From Bacteroidota bacterium (GTDB taxonomy: Bacteria; Bacteroidota; Bacteroidia; B-17B0; Aurantibacillaceae), in assembly GCA_016708845.1 (NCBI GenBank), contig JADJFB010000002.1, forward strand, positions 186,001 to 250,000: DNA of 64,000 bases, read 5' to 3'. Made by a program: the position numbers and the translations under genes. The notes beneath the pieces were generated by a model. The model saw only the letters and a program-made list of their open reading frames with translations. It searched no databases and was not told the origin of the DNA. The number at the start of each line of letters is the position of its first letter. Within the stretch, counting starts at the first letter, position 1. Shown here piece by piece: positions 36,554 to 46,938 of this stretch.

Positions 36554-37982
36554 ATACTTAATCGTTTAAAACAAGCTTACAGTTTAGATGTAAGAGCTTT
36601 AGGATTAATGCGAATTGCAGTAGGGCTTGTTTGTTAACCGATTTAATCATTCGGTCTCTGTCCATTAAAGCTTTTTTTACTGATGAAGGTATACTACCTA
36701 TTGAAATTTTAAAACAATACAATTGGAGTCCAAATTACTTTTCGCTCCATGCCCTTAGCGGCGATTTATCGTGGCAAATTGTATTGTTTATTATCAACGC
36801 CCTATGTATTGTATTATTGACTATTGGTTATCGAGCTCGCGTATTTACATTTATATGTTGGGTATTTTTAACTTCCCTTCAAAACCGAAATCCTTTTATT
36901 TTGCAAGGTGGCGATGATATGTTACGTCTATTATTACTTTGGGCTACATTTTTACCATGGGGAGAACGTTATTCCATTCAAAAAAAATCAAGCTATGCAA
37001 ATCATTATTTTGATTGGGCAAATATTGGTTACTTATTACTGCCAGCCTCTGTTTTCTTTTTTTCAGCCTTACTAAAAACTTCTCCCGAATGGAGAACCGA
37101 AGGAACTGCCTTATATTATGCCTTAAGTTTAGATCAAATACGAATGCCAGGTGGCAATCTACTTTATCAGTTTCCACTACTAATGAAAATACTAACCTAT
37201 GTGGTATTTTATATTGAACTCTTAGCTCCTTTTTATTGATAATGCCATTTGTTCCAAATAAAATAAGGCTTATTGGAATTATCAGCTATGTATGTCTATT
37301 TATTGGCATTGCCAGCACGGTGTATGTTGGGTTGTTTTATATTATTGGTATTACTTCATTAATAGGTTTATTACCATCATCAATCATCGATTGGTTTGAG
37401 AAGCGTTTTTATAAAAGCACTACTAAATATGAAGAAACAGAACACGTCCAAAATACATCTTTCATTATTGCATTCATTCAAATCTCTAGAAATTACTTTG
37501 TGATATTTGTAGCCGTATTTTGTTTAATGATGAACTTAGGAAGCGTTAAAAAATTTCCATACGCTTTAGACCCTGCTATTGTGCATTACGGAAAAGCCTT
37601 ACGATTAGAACAAAATTGGGGAATGTTTGCTCCATATATTTTAAAAGATGATGGTTGGTTTGTTTATAGCGCCCTACGAAATGATAGAAAATATATTGAT
37701 ATTAAAAACAATAAGGACACTGTCATTTATGCTAAACCTAAATATGGTGTATATGAATTTGAAAGCGACCGTTGGCGTAAGTTTCAAGAAAACTATACCT
37801 TTAACAACAATAATTACATGAGGCCATTTTATTGCAAATACCTTTTAAATAAATGGAATAAAGAACATCCAGATCAACCTATTTTAGACTTAACCATTTT
37901 TTTTATGAAGGAAACTAGCTTACCCAATTATAAAACAGAAGCTATTGTAAAAACTGCTGTGTGTAATTGTACTGAAAAATAA
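36554..37982 (+). pseudogene. HTTM-domain membrane protein (vitamin K-dependent carboxylase-like), frameshifted
   Basis: A multi-pass membrane protein of about 476 residues when repaired. SLDVRALGLMRIAVGL in the first ~35 residues is typical of the HTTM family. Lesions: no ATG is found at the natural start (ATA at 36554 begins a family-like frame), a missing T at about 36632 (gtttgttaacc) and a missing T at about 37230 (tttttattgataatg). The C-terminal soluble region has QNWGMFAPYILKDDGWFVY. HTTM proteins are relatives of gamma-glutamyl carboxylase with mostly unknown bacterial roles. It ends one base before the methyltransferase ATG, so it forms an operon with it. Confidence 0.8.
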
Positions 37983-37983
37983 A

Positions 37984-38775
37984 ATGGAACTAAAAACAAT
38001 TTTAAAATATATAAATTATAAACTAACGGCTTATACCGAGCACGATTTACACTCACCGTTTTTATATAATTTTTATATGGAGTTAATAGAAAACGAACAC
38101 CCTTTTGGTGATTTTGAAGAGTTAGATGCTATAAGAAAAGAATTACAAAAAAACGCTACTGCTATCGACATCACTGATTTTGGTGCTGGATCTAAAAAAT
38201 TAAAATCAAACAAACGTCAAATAAACGATATAGCTAAACACGGGATTGCACAAAAAAAACAAGCAGAGTTTTTATACCGTTTACTAAATAAATTTACACC
38301 AAAAACAGTTGTTGAGTTGGGAACCTCCATTGGATTAACGAGTTTATACTTATCCAAAGCTGTTCCTAAATCTACTATTTATACCATCGAAGGTTGCCCT
38401 AATTTATATCAGTTTTCAAAGCAATTATTTAAGACTTCGACTGACTCCGTTTCCAATATTATTTCTATTAACGGTAACTTTAACGATGAACTTCCCAAAC
38501 TTTTATCGAAGATAGATTCATTAGACTTTTTATACATAGATGGAAATCACGCATACGAACCAACGATGAACTATTTTAAATTAGCCTTAGAAAAGAAAAA
38601 TACCAACTCTATTTTTGTATTTGATGATATTTATTGGAGCGAAGGCATGCAAAAAGCATGGAAGGAAATTTGCGCCAACAAAGATGTGACATTAAGTTTA
38701 GATTTATTTTATTTTGGAATTGTTTTTTTTAGAACAGAGAATAAAGAGAAGGAGCACTTTGTGTTGAAGTTTTAA
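37984..38775 (+). CDS. Class I SAM-dependent methyltransferase (O-methyltransferase-like)
   Basis: A 263-residue soluble protein. The SAM-binding motif VVELGTSIGLTSLYLS lies at ~105-120, IYTIEGCPNL at the end of strand 2, and LDFLYIDGNHAYEPTMNYF is the Methyltransf_24-type motif with the metal-site-like Asp. The N-terminal ~100 residues (TEHDLHSPFLYNFY) are shared with Bacteroidota relatives of this group. The substrate is unknown. It directly follows the HTTM gene with a one-base gap, so it may act on the same lipid or protein target. Confidence 0.88.
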   Translation: MELKTILKYINYKLTAYTEHDLHSPFLYNFYMELIENEHPFGDFEELDAIRKELQKNATAIDITDFGAGSKKLKSNKRQINDIAKHGIAQKKQAEFLYRLLNKFTPKTVVELGTSIGLTSLYLSKAVPKSTIYTIEGCPNLYQFSKQLFKTSTDSVSNIISINGNFNDELPKLLSKIDSLDFLYIDGNHAYEPTMNYFKLALEKKNTNSIFVFDDIYWSEGMQKAWKEICANKDVTLSLDLFYFGIVFFRTENKEKEHFVLKF

Positions 38776-38785
38776 TAGAGCATTG

Positions 38786-38833
38786 TCTGAGCAGAGTCGA
38801 AGTCAACCGCAAAGAGGCAAAGAAAAGCAAGGG
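38786..38833. repeat. Dispersed intergenic motifs in tandem
   Basis: gtctgagcagagtcgaagtc (38786-38805) is a second copy of the 7152-7171 motif. It runs straight into caaccgcaaagaggcaaag, which resembles the ttaaccgcaaataacgc element at 51814-51854. These appear to be stacked fragments of two repeat families. Confidence 0.5.
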
Positions 38834-38852
38834 TCACTAGTTATTGATGATA

Positions 38853-38995
38853 AATTTAACCACATAGAAACATAGATTGTTTTGGTTAAAGGCAGGCAAC
38901 AGAAACTTCGTTTTTCACATAGCTCTATATAAAGCGAAGCTTTACTATATCAGACTATTACATTTCGCAAAACCTATGTGCCTATGTGGTTAAAT
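38853..38995. repeat. Intergenic inverted repeat, family B
   Basis: The 22-base ends, atttaaccacatagaa plus acatag on the left and ctatgtgcctatgtgg plus ttaaat on the right, pair at 20 of 22 positions around a ~99-bp centre. The centre contains its own aagcgaagctt hairpin. It occupies the convergent gap between the methyltransferase and MFS/spermidine synthase genes. No open frame is seen in it. Confidence 0.7.
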
Positions 38996-39020
38996 ATTTA
39001 AACTTAATTTCAGGATAACT

Positions 39021-40490
39021 TTAATAATTCCTCAAAATATAATTATTCAAATACAGCGTTCTAAATTCTTGATTAGCCGATGCATTCAAAGCCTCTAATA
39101 TTGGTTGATTATCTTTATTAATAGTTTCTAAGTCTGTTAACATAATTGGATATAATTCACCGTGCAATGCAACGTTTATTGGCTTTAAAGAAGCGACTAG
39201 TAATAAATTACGGTATTTTTCGACTTCGCTAAACGTACAAATTTTAATATCAAAACCAGCTTGCTTTAAAGTGGCTAGCATGCACTGTGTTCCTAATCCT
39301 TTTTCGCCAGTTAAATAACCATGCGTATTAATTAATACAATGCCATTGGTATCTAACATCGTTTTTAATTTCACCAAACTTTCTTTGGTAATCACATGCG
39401 AGGGCTGTTCTTCCGCTTTAAAGACATCGAATAAAATAATGTTGAATTTGTCTTTACAATTATTAATATAATAACGTGCATCGGCACTAACTGTTTTTAC
39501 AGAATCGCTCAAATAAAAAAACTGCTTCGCCATATCGATGATTCGACTATCAAATTCAACAGCTGTTACATCATAATGATGTTGCTGAAACAAATTAGCT
39601 ACCACTCCACCTCCTAAGCCCAATATCAAGGTTTTTCCTTTAGGTAAATACAATAAATTCTTTTCTACCAAACGTACATAATCGGAAACCGATTGTTTGC
39701 TATCGATTTGCATTTCGGTTTGAATGGTATTATTAATCAGTAATTTTCTAATAATAACAGCCTCATTGCTATAAGAAGGCTCTTCTCTAATTTCTAATTT
39801 ACCTAAAATACCTTCTGATTTAAAAACAGTAAAGCGATTACTTTTAGAATTAGCAAAACCATACAATGCTAATGAAATCACAAACAATAAAATAGAGCCG
39901 CTTACTTTACTTTTTTTTTTAAGAATTAAAAACATTGCCGCTAATCCTAAAGTAATAGCAAAACCAATTAAACTCAACTGAACTCCAAAATTTGGAATTA
40001 AATAAAAGCCGCATAAAAACGTTGCTAAAATACCTCCTACAGTGGATACAGCATATATCTTTCCACTATTCTCTCCACTTTCGTTAGCATTGTGAGTTAA
40101 GATAGAAATAATTAAAGGAGAAGTTGCTCCCATGCAAATCATAGTTGGGAATAATAAAAACAATACACTTATAATAACAGCTGGTATTAAAGACAAATGT
40201 GAAGCCGTTATTAAAAATACTGATGTTGTAAAAGGCATTAAACATAAACAACAAACCGCAGCAATTAAAACATACAAAAGTGTATTTTCTTTATTTTCTC
40301 TTTTACTTAATTTTCCTCCTATAAAATAACCACTTGCTAAGCCGCCAAAAGTAATTGCCATAACTGAGCTCCAAACGTATAAACTACTTCCAAAAAAAGG
40401 CGCTAATAATTTAGCACCACAAATTTCGGCAGCCATCACAGAAGCCCCTTCAACAAATGAAATAGTAAATAATTTATTTTTATTTAGCAT
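39021..40490 (-). CDS. Fused MFS-type transporter/spermidine synthase domain protein
   Basis: A 489-residue protein. Residues ~1-210 form seven or so membrane helices (AICGAKLLAPFFGSSLYVWSS is typical of this group). Residues ~220-489 are a spermidine synthase-like Rossmann domain with LILGLGGGVVANLF, AVEFDSRIIDMA and FNIILFDVFKAEEQPSH. The last matches the aminopropyltransferase motif region. Fusions like this are widespread in bacteria and their substrate is not established. The start lies 6 bases after the stop of the upstream gene at 40497-41206, so the two are co-transcribed. Confidence 0.9.
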   Translation of the reverse strand: MLNKNKLFTISFVEGASVMAAEICGAKLLAPFFGSSLYVWSSVMAITFGGLASGYFIGGKLSKRENKENTLLYVLIAAVCCLCLMPFTTSVFLITASHLSLIPAVIISVLFLLFPTMICMGATSPLIISILTHNANESGENSGKIYAVSTVGGILATFLCGFYLIPNFGVQLSLIGFAITLGLAAMFLILKKKSKVSGSILLFVISLALYGFANSKSNRFTVFKSEGILGKLEIREEPSYSNEAVIIRKLLINNTIQTEMQIDSKQSVSDYVRLVEKNLLYLPKGKTLILGLGGGVVANLFQQHHYDVTAVEFDSRIIDMAKQFFYLSDSVKTVSADARYYINNCKDKFNIILFDVFKAEEQPSHVITKESLVKLKTMLDTNGIVLINTHGYLTGEKGLGTQCMLATLKQAGFDIKICTFSEVEKYRNLLLVASLKPINVALHGELYPIMLTDLETINKDNQPILEALNASANQEFRTLYLNNYILRNY

Positions 40491-40496
40491 CAGAAT

Positions 40497-41206
40497 TTAG
40501 ATATACATGTTTGTATCTTCATCGTAGCTAGCACTTGTGCCATAACCTAAACGCTTGCCTGTGCGTAAATTGATACTACTAACTTTCTCTTGAATTTCAT
40601 TAACCGATACTTCGCGCACTTGTTCAATTGGTGGCGTAAATAAATCGAACGTAATAGCATAAATAATTAAATCGTTTATAATTTCATGTAATTGCTCTTG
40701 ATTTAATGGTGCATCCGAAAACGAAGAATATTTAACACCTATCGGTCCTCTTGCTTCAATAAAAATTTCATTTCTCTATTAATAAAGATGCGGCAAACTA
40801 AATATCCTAAATCATTTAAACGATTAAACTTAAACGAATCAGCCAAAAAATTATACACGTTAATAATGCCACAATATGAATTGTACTCATTTTGCTTCAC
40901 GTAACCCGTTCTATACATGGCGTGCGACTTTTCAAATTCAAATACATTGGTATGCATAAAAAATTCTAACATATCGCCAGCCACTTTTAATTGTGTGGCA
41001 TGAGACGTTGTTTCCAAAGTTGAAACAACTATCCTCTTATCAATAGCCTGAGTCTCTGCATTTAATTCTTTTGCAATCTCATCAACACATTTCTTAACCA
41101 TTTCGAAAGAAGCTACAGTATTTCTAAATACATCTTGTTTCATTACTGATTTTTCTTTCAATAATTTCAAAATATGTTCTTTCTGATTTTTTAAAGTCTC
41201 ACTCAT
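40497..41206 (-). pseudogene. Conserved hypothetical protein, one-base frameshift
   Basis: About 236 residues when repaired. The first frame (155 residues) is a soluble, helix-rich protein starting MSETLKNQKEHILKLLKEK and ends at 40739. Adding one G at about 40768 (aatgaaattt to aatggaaattt) continues with EIFIEARGPIGVKYSSFSD, a PLNQEQLHEIINDLI helix and a C-terminus GYGTSASYDEDTNMYI. No family was recognised. It is the first gene of an operon with the MFS/spermidine synthase fusion. Confidence 0.7.
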
Positions 41207-41246
41207 TTTAATAGAATTTAGAATAATAAAAGTAGCTATTAAATCC

Positions 41247-44214
41247 TTAATTTAAAAGCAATGCATTTGGTTTAACCGCTTCGTATAACGCACGGTGAAT
41301 TTTCCCTCTGATTCCTAATTTAGCCAACTTATTTTCATCGGCACTAGGATAAACCCTGTTTGATAAAAACACAAATATCAAACCGTTTTCTGGATCTGCC
41401 CAAGCAAACGTTCCTGTAAAACCGCTATGTCCAAAGCTCTTTAAACTACATTCTTTGGTAACAGGACTATCTTTTTTTTCATCAGGCTCTGGTTTATCAA
41501 AGCACAAACCTCTTCTATTATCCGAAAATTGCGAGCTCGTGTATTGTCTAATCACAGAACTATCCAAAACCTGTTGCCCTGCATAATAACCTTTATTTAA
41601 AAGCATTTGCATAATCACAGCCACATCATTTGCATTCCCAAATAAACCAGCATGCCCTGCAACTCCTCCCATTAAGGCAGCTCCCTGATCATGAACATAA
41701 CCTCTCACTAATTGTTTTCTAAACTTTAAATCATTTTCGGTTGGGGCAATTTGCTCCGAAGGATAAACAGATAAAGGCAAATAAGTTAATCCTAAATTCA
41801 TTGGTTTATAAAACTGATTTTGCACGTATTTGTTTAATGGAGTTTTAGTCAGTTTTTCAATTAAGATTTTAGAAAATAATAACCGATATCACTATAAACA
41901 TATTTACAGGTTTCTTCCATTTTACAACTCATAATTTGATTGTAAATAGAATCGTTAAAATCTTTTACGACATATAATCCTTTAGCCACTTGCACAGGAA
42001 ACTCTTCCGAATACTCATCACTATAATAACCCGATTTGTATCCGTTTTTTTTATCCACGGTTTTTTGCCAAAATGGTAACCAAGCTGGTAAGCCAGATTG
42101 GTGAGTCAACATATCTTTGTAATGAATGGCCGATTTATTTGTACCAACTAGTTCAGGAAAGTAATAATCTAAATGCTGCTCATAGTCAAATTGTTTTTGC
42201 TCACTTAACTTCATTAGAGCTAACGATGATGATAATATTTTGGTTAAGGATGCTAAATCATAAATAGTATGATCATTAACTTTTTCGGCAGTAGCATCGT
42301 AAGCTTGTTTGCCAAAGTTTTTTTGATAAAATACTTTTCCGTCTTTTATAGCTACAATCTGACAACCAGGATATGCATTTTCTTTAATGCCATGACGTGC
42401 AATAGAATCTATTTCTTGTAATTTCACACTATTAATCCCCATTTGTTCTGGAGTAACGTACTGCACTCTAATTGTAGTATTAATTTCTAATCCTGTTCCA
42501 GAAACAAATAAATTAGTGCTTACTGGTAATCTACCATTTACGATAATTGCTCCCATAATAGCATCAGCAGCTGCTTTCTGGCTAAAGGAATTATTCTCAT
42601 AAACATCTAAAATAGCTTTTGCTTTATCGATATTGTCCAATTTATTAATTAGGTATGGATTAGAAAACAAACAAGCAATGGTGTTTTTTTGAGAACAAAT
42701 TTTAGAAATCAATTCAATGCTTCCCGCCGAACAACCAAAGTCTTTTTCTGGTTTGTAAGAGGTTTTATTAATCTGTAAAATAACATGATTGTAGTTTTTT
42801 AGTTTAGCCATCAAAGTATCTCTTTCTTTTTTAGAGGCATCATGATCAATTCCTAAATGTGGGATTTTTGAATACTTATTGATTGTTGATGAAAATAAAT
42901 TTTCTTTAGCATCACCAATAGATACTTCAATGATTTTCATAGTATCTAAACGTTGCAATGGCAAAAGCGATTTTTCATTTTTTAATAAAGTAACAGAAGC
43001 TTCTGCTAACTTGCTATTCATCACAAACGAAGCCTTATTATTCAAATCTTCATACAAATGTTTTGGATTTACGTATTGCTTATTATTTAAACCACACCAA
43101 AATTTAGCCTTCAATATTTTTTGCAACGTGCGTCAATATCTTCTTGCGTGACTTGCCCTTTTGCAATTGCTAATTTAATTTGTTCCATCGCTTTAGGAAC
43201 ATTCTCTGCAAACAACAACACATCGTTACCTGCTAATAAAGCCTTCACGTCAACCATACCTGGATCGTAAAAACTAGCAACGCCTTTCATGTTTAATGCA
43301 TCTGTAAATATTAAGCCCTGAAATCCTAATTGTTTTTTTAATAAATCCTGAACGATAAATGGAGAAAGTGTAGATGCAGTATTTTTAGTGGTATCATAAC
43401 AGGGTACAAATAAATGCGCCACCATAATACTTGATAAACCTTGATTAAATAATTGTTGAAACGGATACAGCTCCAAAGTATCCATGCGCTCTTTACTAGC
43501 ACTAATGACAGGTAATGTTTTATGAGAATCACTATCTGTATCACCGTGACCAGGGAAATGTTTTCCATTTGCCATCACACCTTCAGCTTGCATTCCTTTC
43601 ATATACATAACTGCCTTATTAGCCACATTATATTTATTCTCTCCAAAACTCCTCATCCCAATAACTGGATTTAAAGGATTGTTATTGATATCGGCTACTG
43701 GAGCAAAGTTTACATGTATGCCCATACGTTTACACTCACGTGCAATTTGTTTTCCCATGTAATAGATCAACGAATCATTTTTAATAGCACCTAAGGTCAT
43801 TTGTTTTGGATACTTTGGTGTACTATCTAAACGCATCGCTAGTCCCCACTCTCCATCAATAGAAATCATCAAAGGTGTTTTTGCTTTGCTTTGGTAATAG
43901 TTATTTAGTTTAGCTTCGCGTAACGGGCCACCTTGCATAAAAATTAAACCACCAATATTATATTTTTCTACCAACTCTCTAATTTCGGCCACATGCTTCA
44001 TATCCTTATTACTATAAGCGGCAACCATAAAAAGTTGCGCTAAGCGCTGGTCGGAATTCAAAGAATTAAAAACAGAATCAACCCAATGAGATTGAGCGTT
44101 TAAAAATGGGGGTGCAATTTTAGGTGTATCGGATGGTAATTGTTTTTTAGAAACAAATGCCATAATTAGCACTGTTGAAAATGCAAAAAGAGTTTTATAG
44201 AAAAATTTAATCAT
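41247..44214 (-). pseudogene. Glycoside hydrolase family 3 / serine hydrolase fusion, two frameshifts
   Basis: About 990 residues when repaired. A signal peptide precedes a GH3 N-terminal domain of NagZ type with KHFPGHGDTDSDSHKTLP (catalytic His/Asp region), then a GH3 C-terminal-like domain. A beta-lactamase/PBP4-like serine hydrolase follows with ASLTK (SxxK nucleophile), YSDIGYY and HSGFTG. Break 1 is at about 43112 (one A missing in tgcaaaaaatattg on the coding strand). Break 2 is at about 41862 (one A missing in ctaaaatctt). The combination suggests an exported enzyme acting on cell-wall fragments: hexosaminidase plus peptidase or esterase. This fusion is known in Bacteroidota. Confidence 0.9.
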
Positions 44215-44311
44215 GTTGTTAAATTACAATCAATCATGCCTTTTAAATTTACGAAAAGAGATTGTTTTTAACAGTGAATTCTTGATAGAGAAGCGTTAAA
44301 TAAGATTAAAA

Positions 44312-45517
44312 TTAGTGACTAATAACAACCTTTTTAGAGCTAATACCTTCTTGTGTTTTTATTGATAGTAGATACATCCCATTTGTAAATAAACCGGCGT
44401 TTATTTCTGTGATATCTGAGCTTAATTTTTCTTCCCAAACCAATTCGCCTAACTGATTATATAATTGAATCATTCCATTTGACAGAGAATTTAAAACGAT
44501 ATTCAATTTATCATTAACTGGATTTGGATATACGTTGACATTTAATTGCTCTTTAATTTCTTTCAATCCAACAAAAGCATCGTTCTTCCACGTTTCCTTG
44601 ATACGATTGTATGCGGTATCTAAACCAGCTGTTATATAAAACACATCGTTCAATGAAAAAAACATGGTTCCTCTTCTCCCAATAGTTGGAACGCCTCCAT
44701 AAGAAGTTAGGCTTGTATCAGCTGGATCAAATAATTTTATATCATTGTTAATCACATTCAACGTATCATGTCCGCCATACAAACAAGCTTTATTATTAAC
44801 TACGGCGCAAGCAATATATCTCCGAAGTGGTAACGTAATATTTGGAACCACCGACAAAGTATCGTTCATATAATCATATCGATACATGTTGTGGTTATAT
44901 GCTTCGGGAAGTGAGCTGTTCATTCCGTAACATATATAACCAACGGTATCAATGGCAAAAGCAGCTCCTCGCCACATACCTGTTAGTGGTATATTATTTT
45001 TTTGAGTCCAAGTTGTGGTTGTAAAATTATATTCCCACACTTCATTAACAGCATTATTATTTGCTGGCCTTCCACCAATAATATATACTTTATCTTTAAT
45101 TACAAAATTAACCATGCCTTGTCTCCCAGAACCAGGAAAATCTGGCAAGGCTGTCCATGAATTGGTTGAAACCGAATATTGCCAAAAATCATTCAAACAA
45201 CTATTGTCACATTTTAAGCCGCCAAACATATAACCAATTCCATTATAAGAAAAAGCGGTGGCATACTGTCGTTCTTTGCCAGCAGGTAATGATGCCATTG
45301 GCGACCAAGTTTCTGAAACTGCATCAAACACATAACCATTGGGCATACATTGGTAACCTGGTTCGAGCCCTGAAAAACAGTAAGCTTTATTATTGATGGT
45401 AAAAGAAGCTCCATCATCTCTTGGTCCACCAGGAAAATCGGCTAATTGAGTCCAAGTTTGACTATAAGTAAACCCAAAATGAATAATTAATAAAACAGTA
45501 AGGATGATTTTATTCAT
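44312..45517 (-). CDS. Secreted Kelch-repeat protein with T9SS sorting domain
   Basis: A 401-residue secreted protein. A signal peptide (1-19) precedes six or so Kelch repeats (WTQLADFPGGPRDDGASF, GYMFGGLKCDNSCLNDFWQY, VYIIGGRPANNNAVNEVWEY), each with the GG and spaced Tyr/Trp of a beta-propeller. From about residue 328 a T9SS type A domain starts VYPNPVNDK. Kelch propellers bind proteins or sugars; galactose-oxidase-like catalytic residues were not seen. The frame is intact. Confidence 0.9.
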   Translation of the reverse strand: MNKIILTVLLIIHFGFTYSQTWTQLADFPGGPRDDGASFTINNKAYCFSGLEPGYQCMPNGYVFDAVSETWSPMASLPAGKERQYATAFSYNGIGYMFGGLKCDNSCLNDFWQYSVSTNSWTALPDFPGSGRQGMVNFVIKDKVYIIGGRPANNNAVNEVWEYNFTTTTWTQKNNIPLTGMWRGAAFAIDTVGYICYGMNSSLPEAYNHNMYRYDYMNDTLSVVPNITLPLRRYIACAVVNNKACLYGGHDTLNVINNDIKLFDPADTSLTSYGGVPTIGRRGTMFFSLNDVFYITAGLDTAYNRIKETWKNDAFVGLKEIKEQLNVNVYPNPVNDKLNIVLNSLSNGMIQLYNQLGELVWEEKLSSDITEINAGLFTNGMYLLSIKTQEGISSKKVVISH

Positions 45518-45567
45518 TTTAAAATGATTGGATGTAATAATAACACTATTTACGGAGATTTATTGCC

Positions 45568-46111
45568 CTACTTCACTCTACCAGAGCTAACATACGTTTG
45601 CTTAAAATAAGGTTCATTCATATCGCTAATCATTACACCTTTTTTTGTGGAGGCATGTACAAATTTATGATTTTGTAAATAAACCCCTACATGGGAAATA
45701 CTCTTGCCATTAGTATTAAAAAAAACTAAATCCCCTTCTTTTAAATCTGATTCGCTAATTTTTTTCACTTCTCCTACTAAGTCTTTGGTATTAGACGAAA
45801 TCGTTTTTTTATACACTTTTAAATATAAGGTAGACGTTAAACCAGAGCAATCAATACCAGCTTTATCTTTTCCAGCATATTTATAAGGAACGCCTTGCCA
45901 TTCATTAATAAATTGATAGAGCATTTCATTTTTGATATCAGACTCACTTGACGCCTAACTTAATGGCATATTGTTTTTTTAGAGAATTTGACGTTTTTTC
46001 TGGTTTAGTTGAGCTTGGATCTTTGGATTTTGTAACCGTTTGCTGATGCTTACAGGATAACATACTAAATAGCAAAGTACTTGCTAAAATATATTTATAT
46101 AGTGTCTTCAT
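45568..46111 (-). pseudogene. NlpC/P60 (C40) cell-wall peptidase lipoprotein, frameshifted
   Basis: About 180 residues when repaired. The ATG at 46111 (MKTLYKYILAS) starts a lipoprotein signal with SMLSC and a Lys/Ser/Thr linker. The frame breaks at about 45952-45957, where removing one base gives LGVSESDIKNEML. The NlpC/P60 domain follows with GVPYKYAGKDKAGIDCSGLT (catalytic Cys), SHVGVYLQ (His) and KFVHASTKKGV. The family cleaves gamma-D-Glu-diamino acid bonds in peptidoglycan stem peptides. Confidence 0.87.
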
Positions 46112-46174
46112 CGTTATATAAAAATACGATGGAGGAACTAATTTCAATGAAAAGAAAAAATATGTTTTAGACAG

Positions 46175-46825
46175 TTAGCTGTTAGCTACAGGCGCGTCAT
46201 TTTGATAGTGCTTGGAGAACTTAGTAATAACACGATATGCAATGTAAGCAAAAATTGGAGCAGCAATCACATCATAACTATAATGCACATGCTGAACCAT
46301 AACTCCAATAGAAACAGCAATAGCAGCTGCCAAGAACGTGTATTTTAAAACCTTGTTAACGCAGAAAAAATAAAATAAAAATAAGGTAGCTGCATGTCCG
46401 CTAAAAAACAAATCTTTTAAATGTTCGTTTCCTGCATAAAAAGTGTGAGTTAGAATAGTATCACGTAAAGGAATAATAGCTGTAGGTGGCTCTAATGGGA
46501 TAAAAAATAAGGTTACCACTCTTAATAAAGTTAAAGCGCCATACATTTGAATAAGGTGTAAAAATTTATAAGGAGATAAAAAGGCATAAATCAGTCCTAT
46601 TAAGGCCGCTGAATAAGTTACAAAAAATATAAAGTCAGAAACATCGCGAGGTTTAATGAAATTTAAAATCGGATCATAAAAGGTGTGACCTTGTCTAGTT
46701 TCGATATATGCTAATAAAGAAGCAAAACCAATTAATATTAAAATTAAAGCAACAACAGAAATTAAAAACCTGTTTTGGAAGTGTTTATTAGAAAGAGCTA
46801 TTTTCCAGTTGTAAAGCATAAACAA
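46175..46825 (-). CDS. PAP2-type membrane phosphatase (sphingomyelin synthase-like PAP2_C)
   Basis: A 216-residue integral membrane protein with six predicted helices. LFFSGHAATLFLFYFF and VQHVHYSYDVIAAP match the two catalytic motifs (SGH and HxxxD-like) of the PAP2_C group. Relatives transfer or remove head groups of membrane lipids, including sphingomyelin or ceramide-phosphate synthases in eukaryotes. Many Bacteroidota make sphingolipids, but the substrate here is not shown. Confidence 0.82.
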   Translation of the reverse strand: MFMLYNWKIALSNKHFQNRFLISVVALILILIGFASLLAYIETRQGHTFYDPILNFIKPRDVSDFIFFVTYSAALIGLIYAFLSPYKFLHLIQMYGALTLLRVVTLFFIPLEPPTAIIPLRDTILTHTFYAGNEHLKDLFFSGHAATLFLFYFFCVNKVLKYTFLAAAIAVSIGVMVQHVHYSYDVIAAPIFAYIAYRVITKFSKHYQNDAPVANS

Positions 46826-46893
46826 TATTACTAAAAAATTTAGCCATAAAACTCTTAAAAAAATTAAAAAATGAGTGTGTTATCAACAAAAAA

Positions 46894-46912
46894 GCTGGAG
46901 TTTTCCTCCAGC
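46894..46912. terminator. Hairpin downstream of the lipoprotein gene
   Basis: gctggag and ctccagc form a 7-bp stem with a 5-base loop, A6 on the left, but no clean T-run on the right. It fits a minus-strand terminator for the gene at 46939. Confidence 0.65.
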
Positions 46913-46938
46913 CCTTCTCAAACTAAAAAAACAATTTT

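Noticed and set aside
38776..39020. Coding potential in the methyltransferase-MFS gap
   Set aside because: The gap is fully taken up by dispersed words and the family B inverted repeat. All frames are short.
45355..45375. tRNA-like ggttcgagccc word
   Set aside because: It lies within the intact Kelch-repeat coding frame and no cloverleaf can be built around it. No tRNA gene was found anywhere in the window.
46170..46200. gacagttagctgttagctac as a repeat array or att site
   Set aside because: Only two imperfect gttagct units inside the end of the PAP2-type gene. A related word near 58050 is inside broken sprA. Too little for a repeat call.
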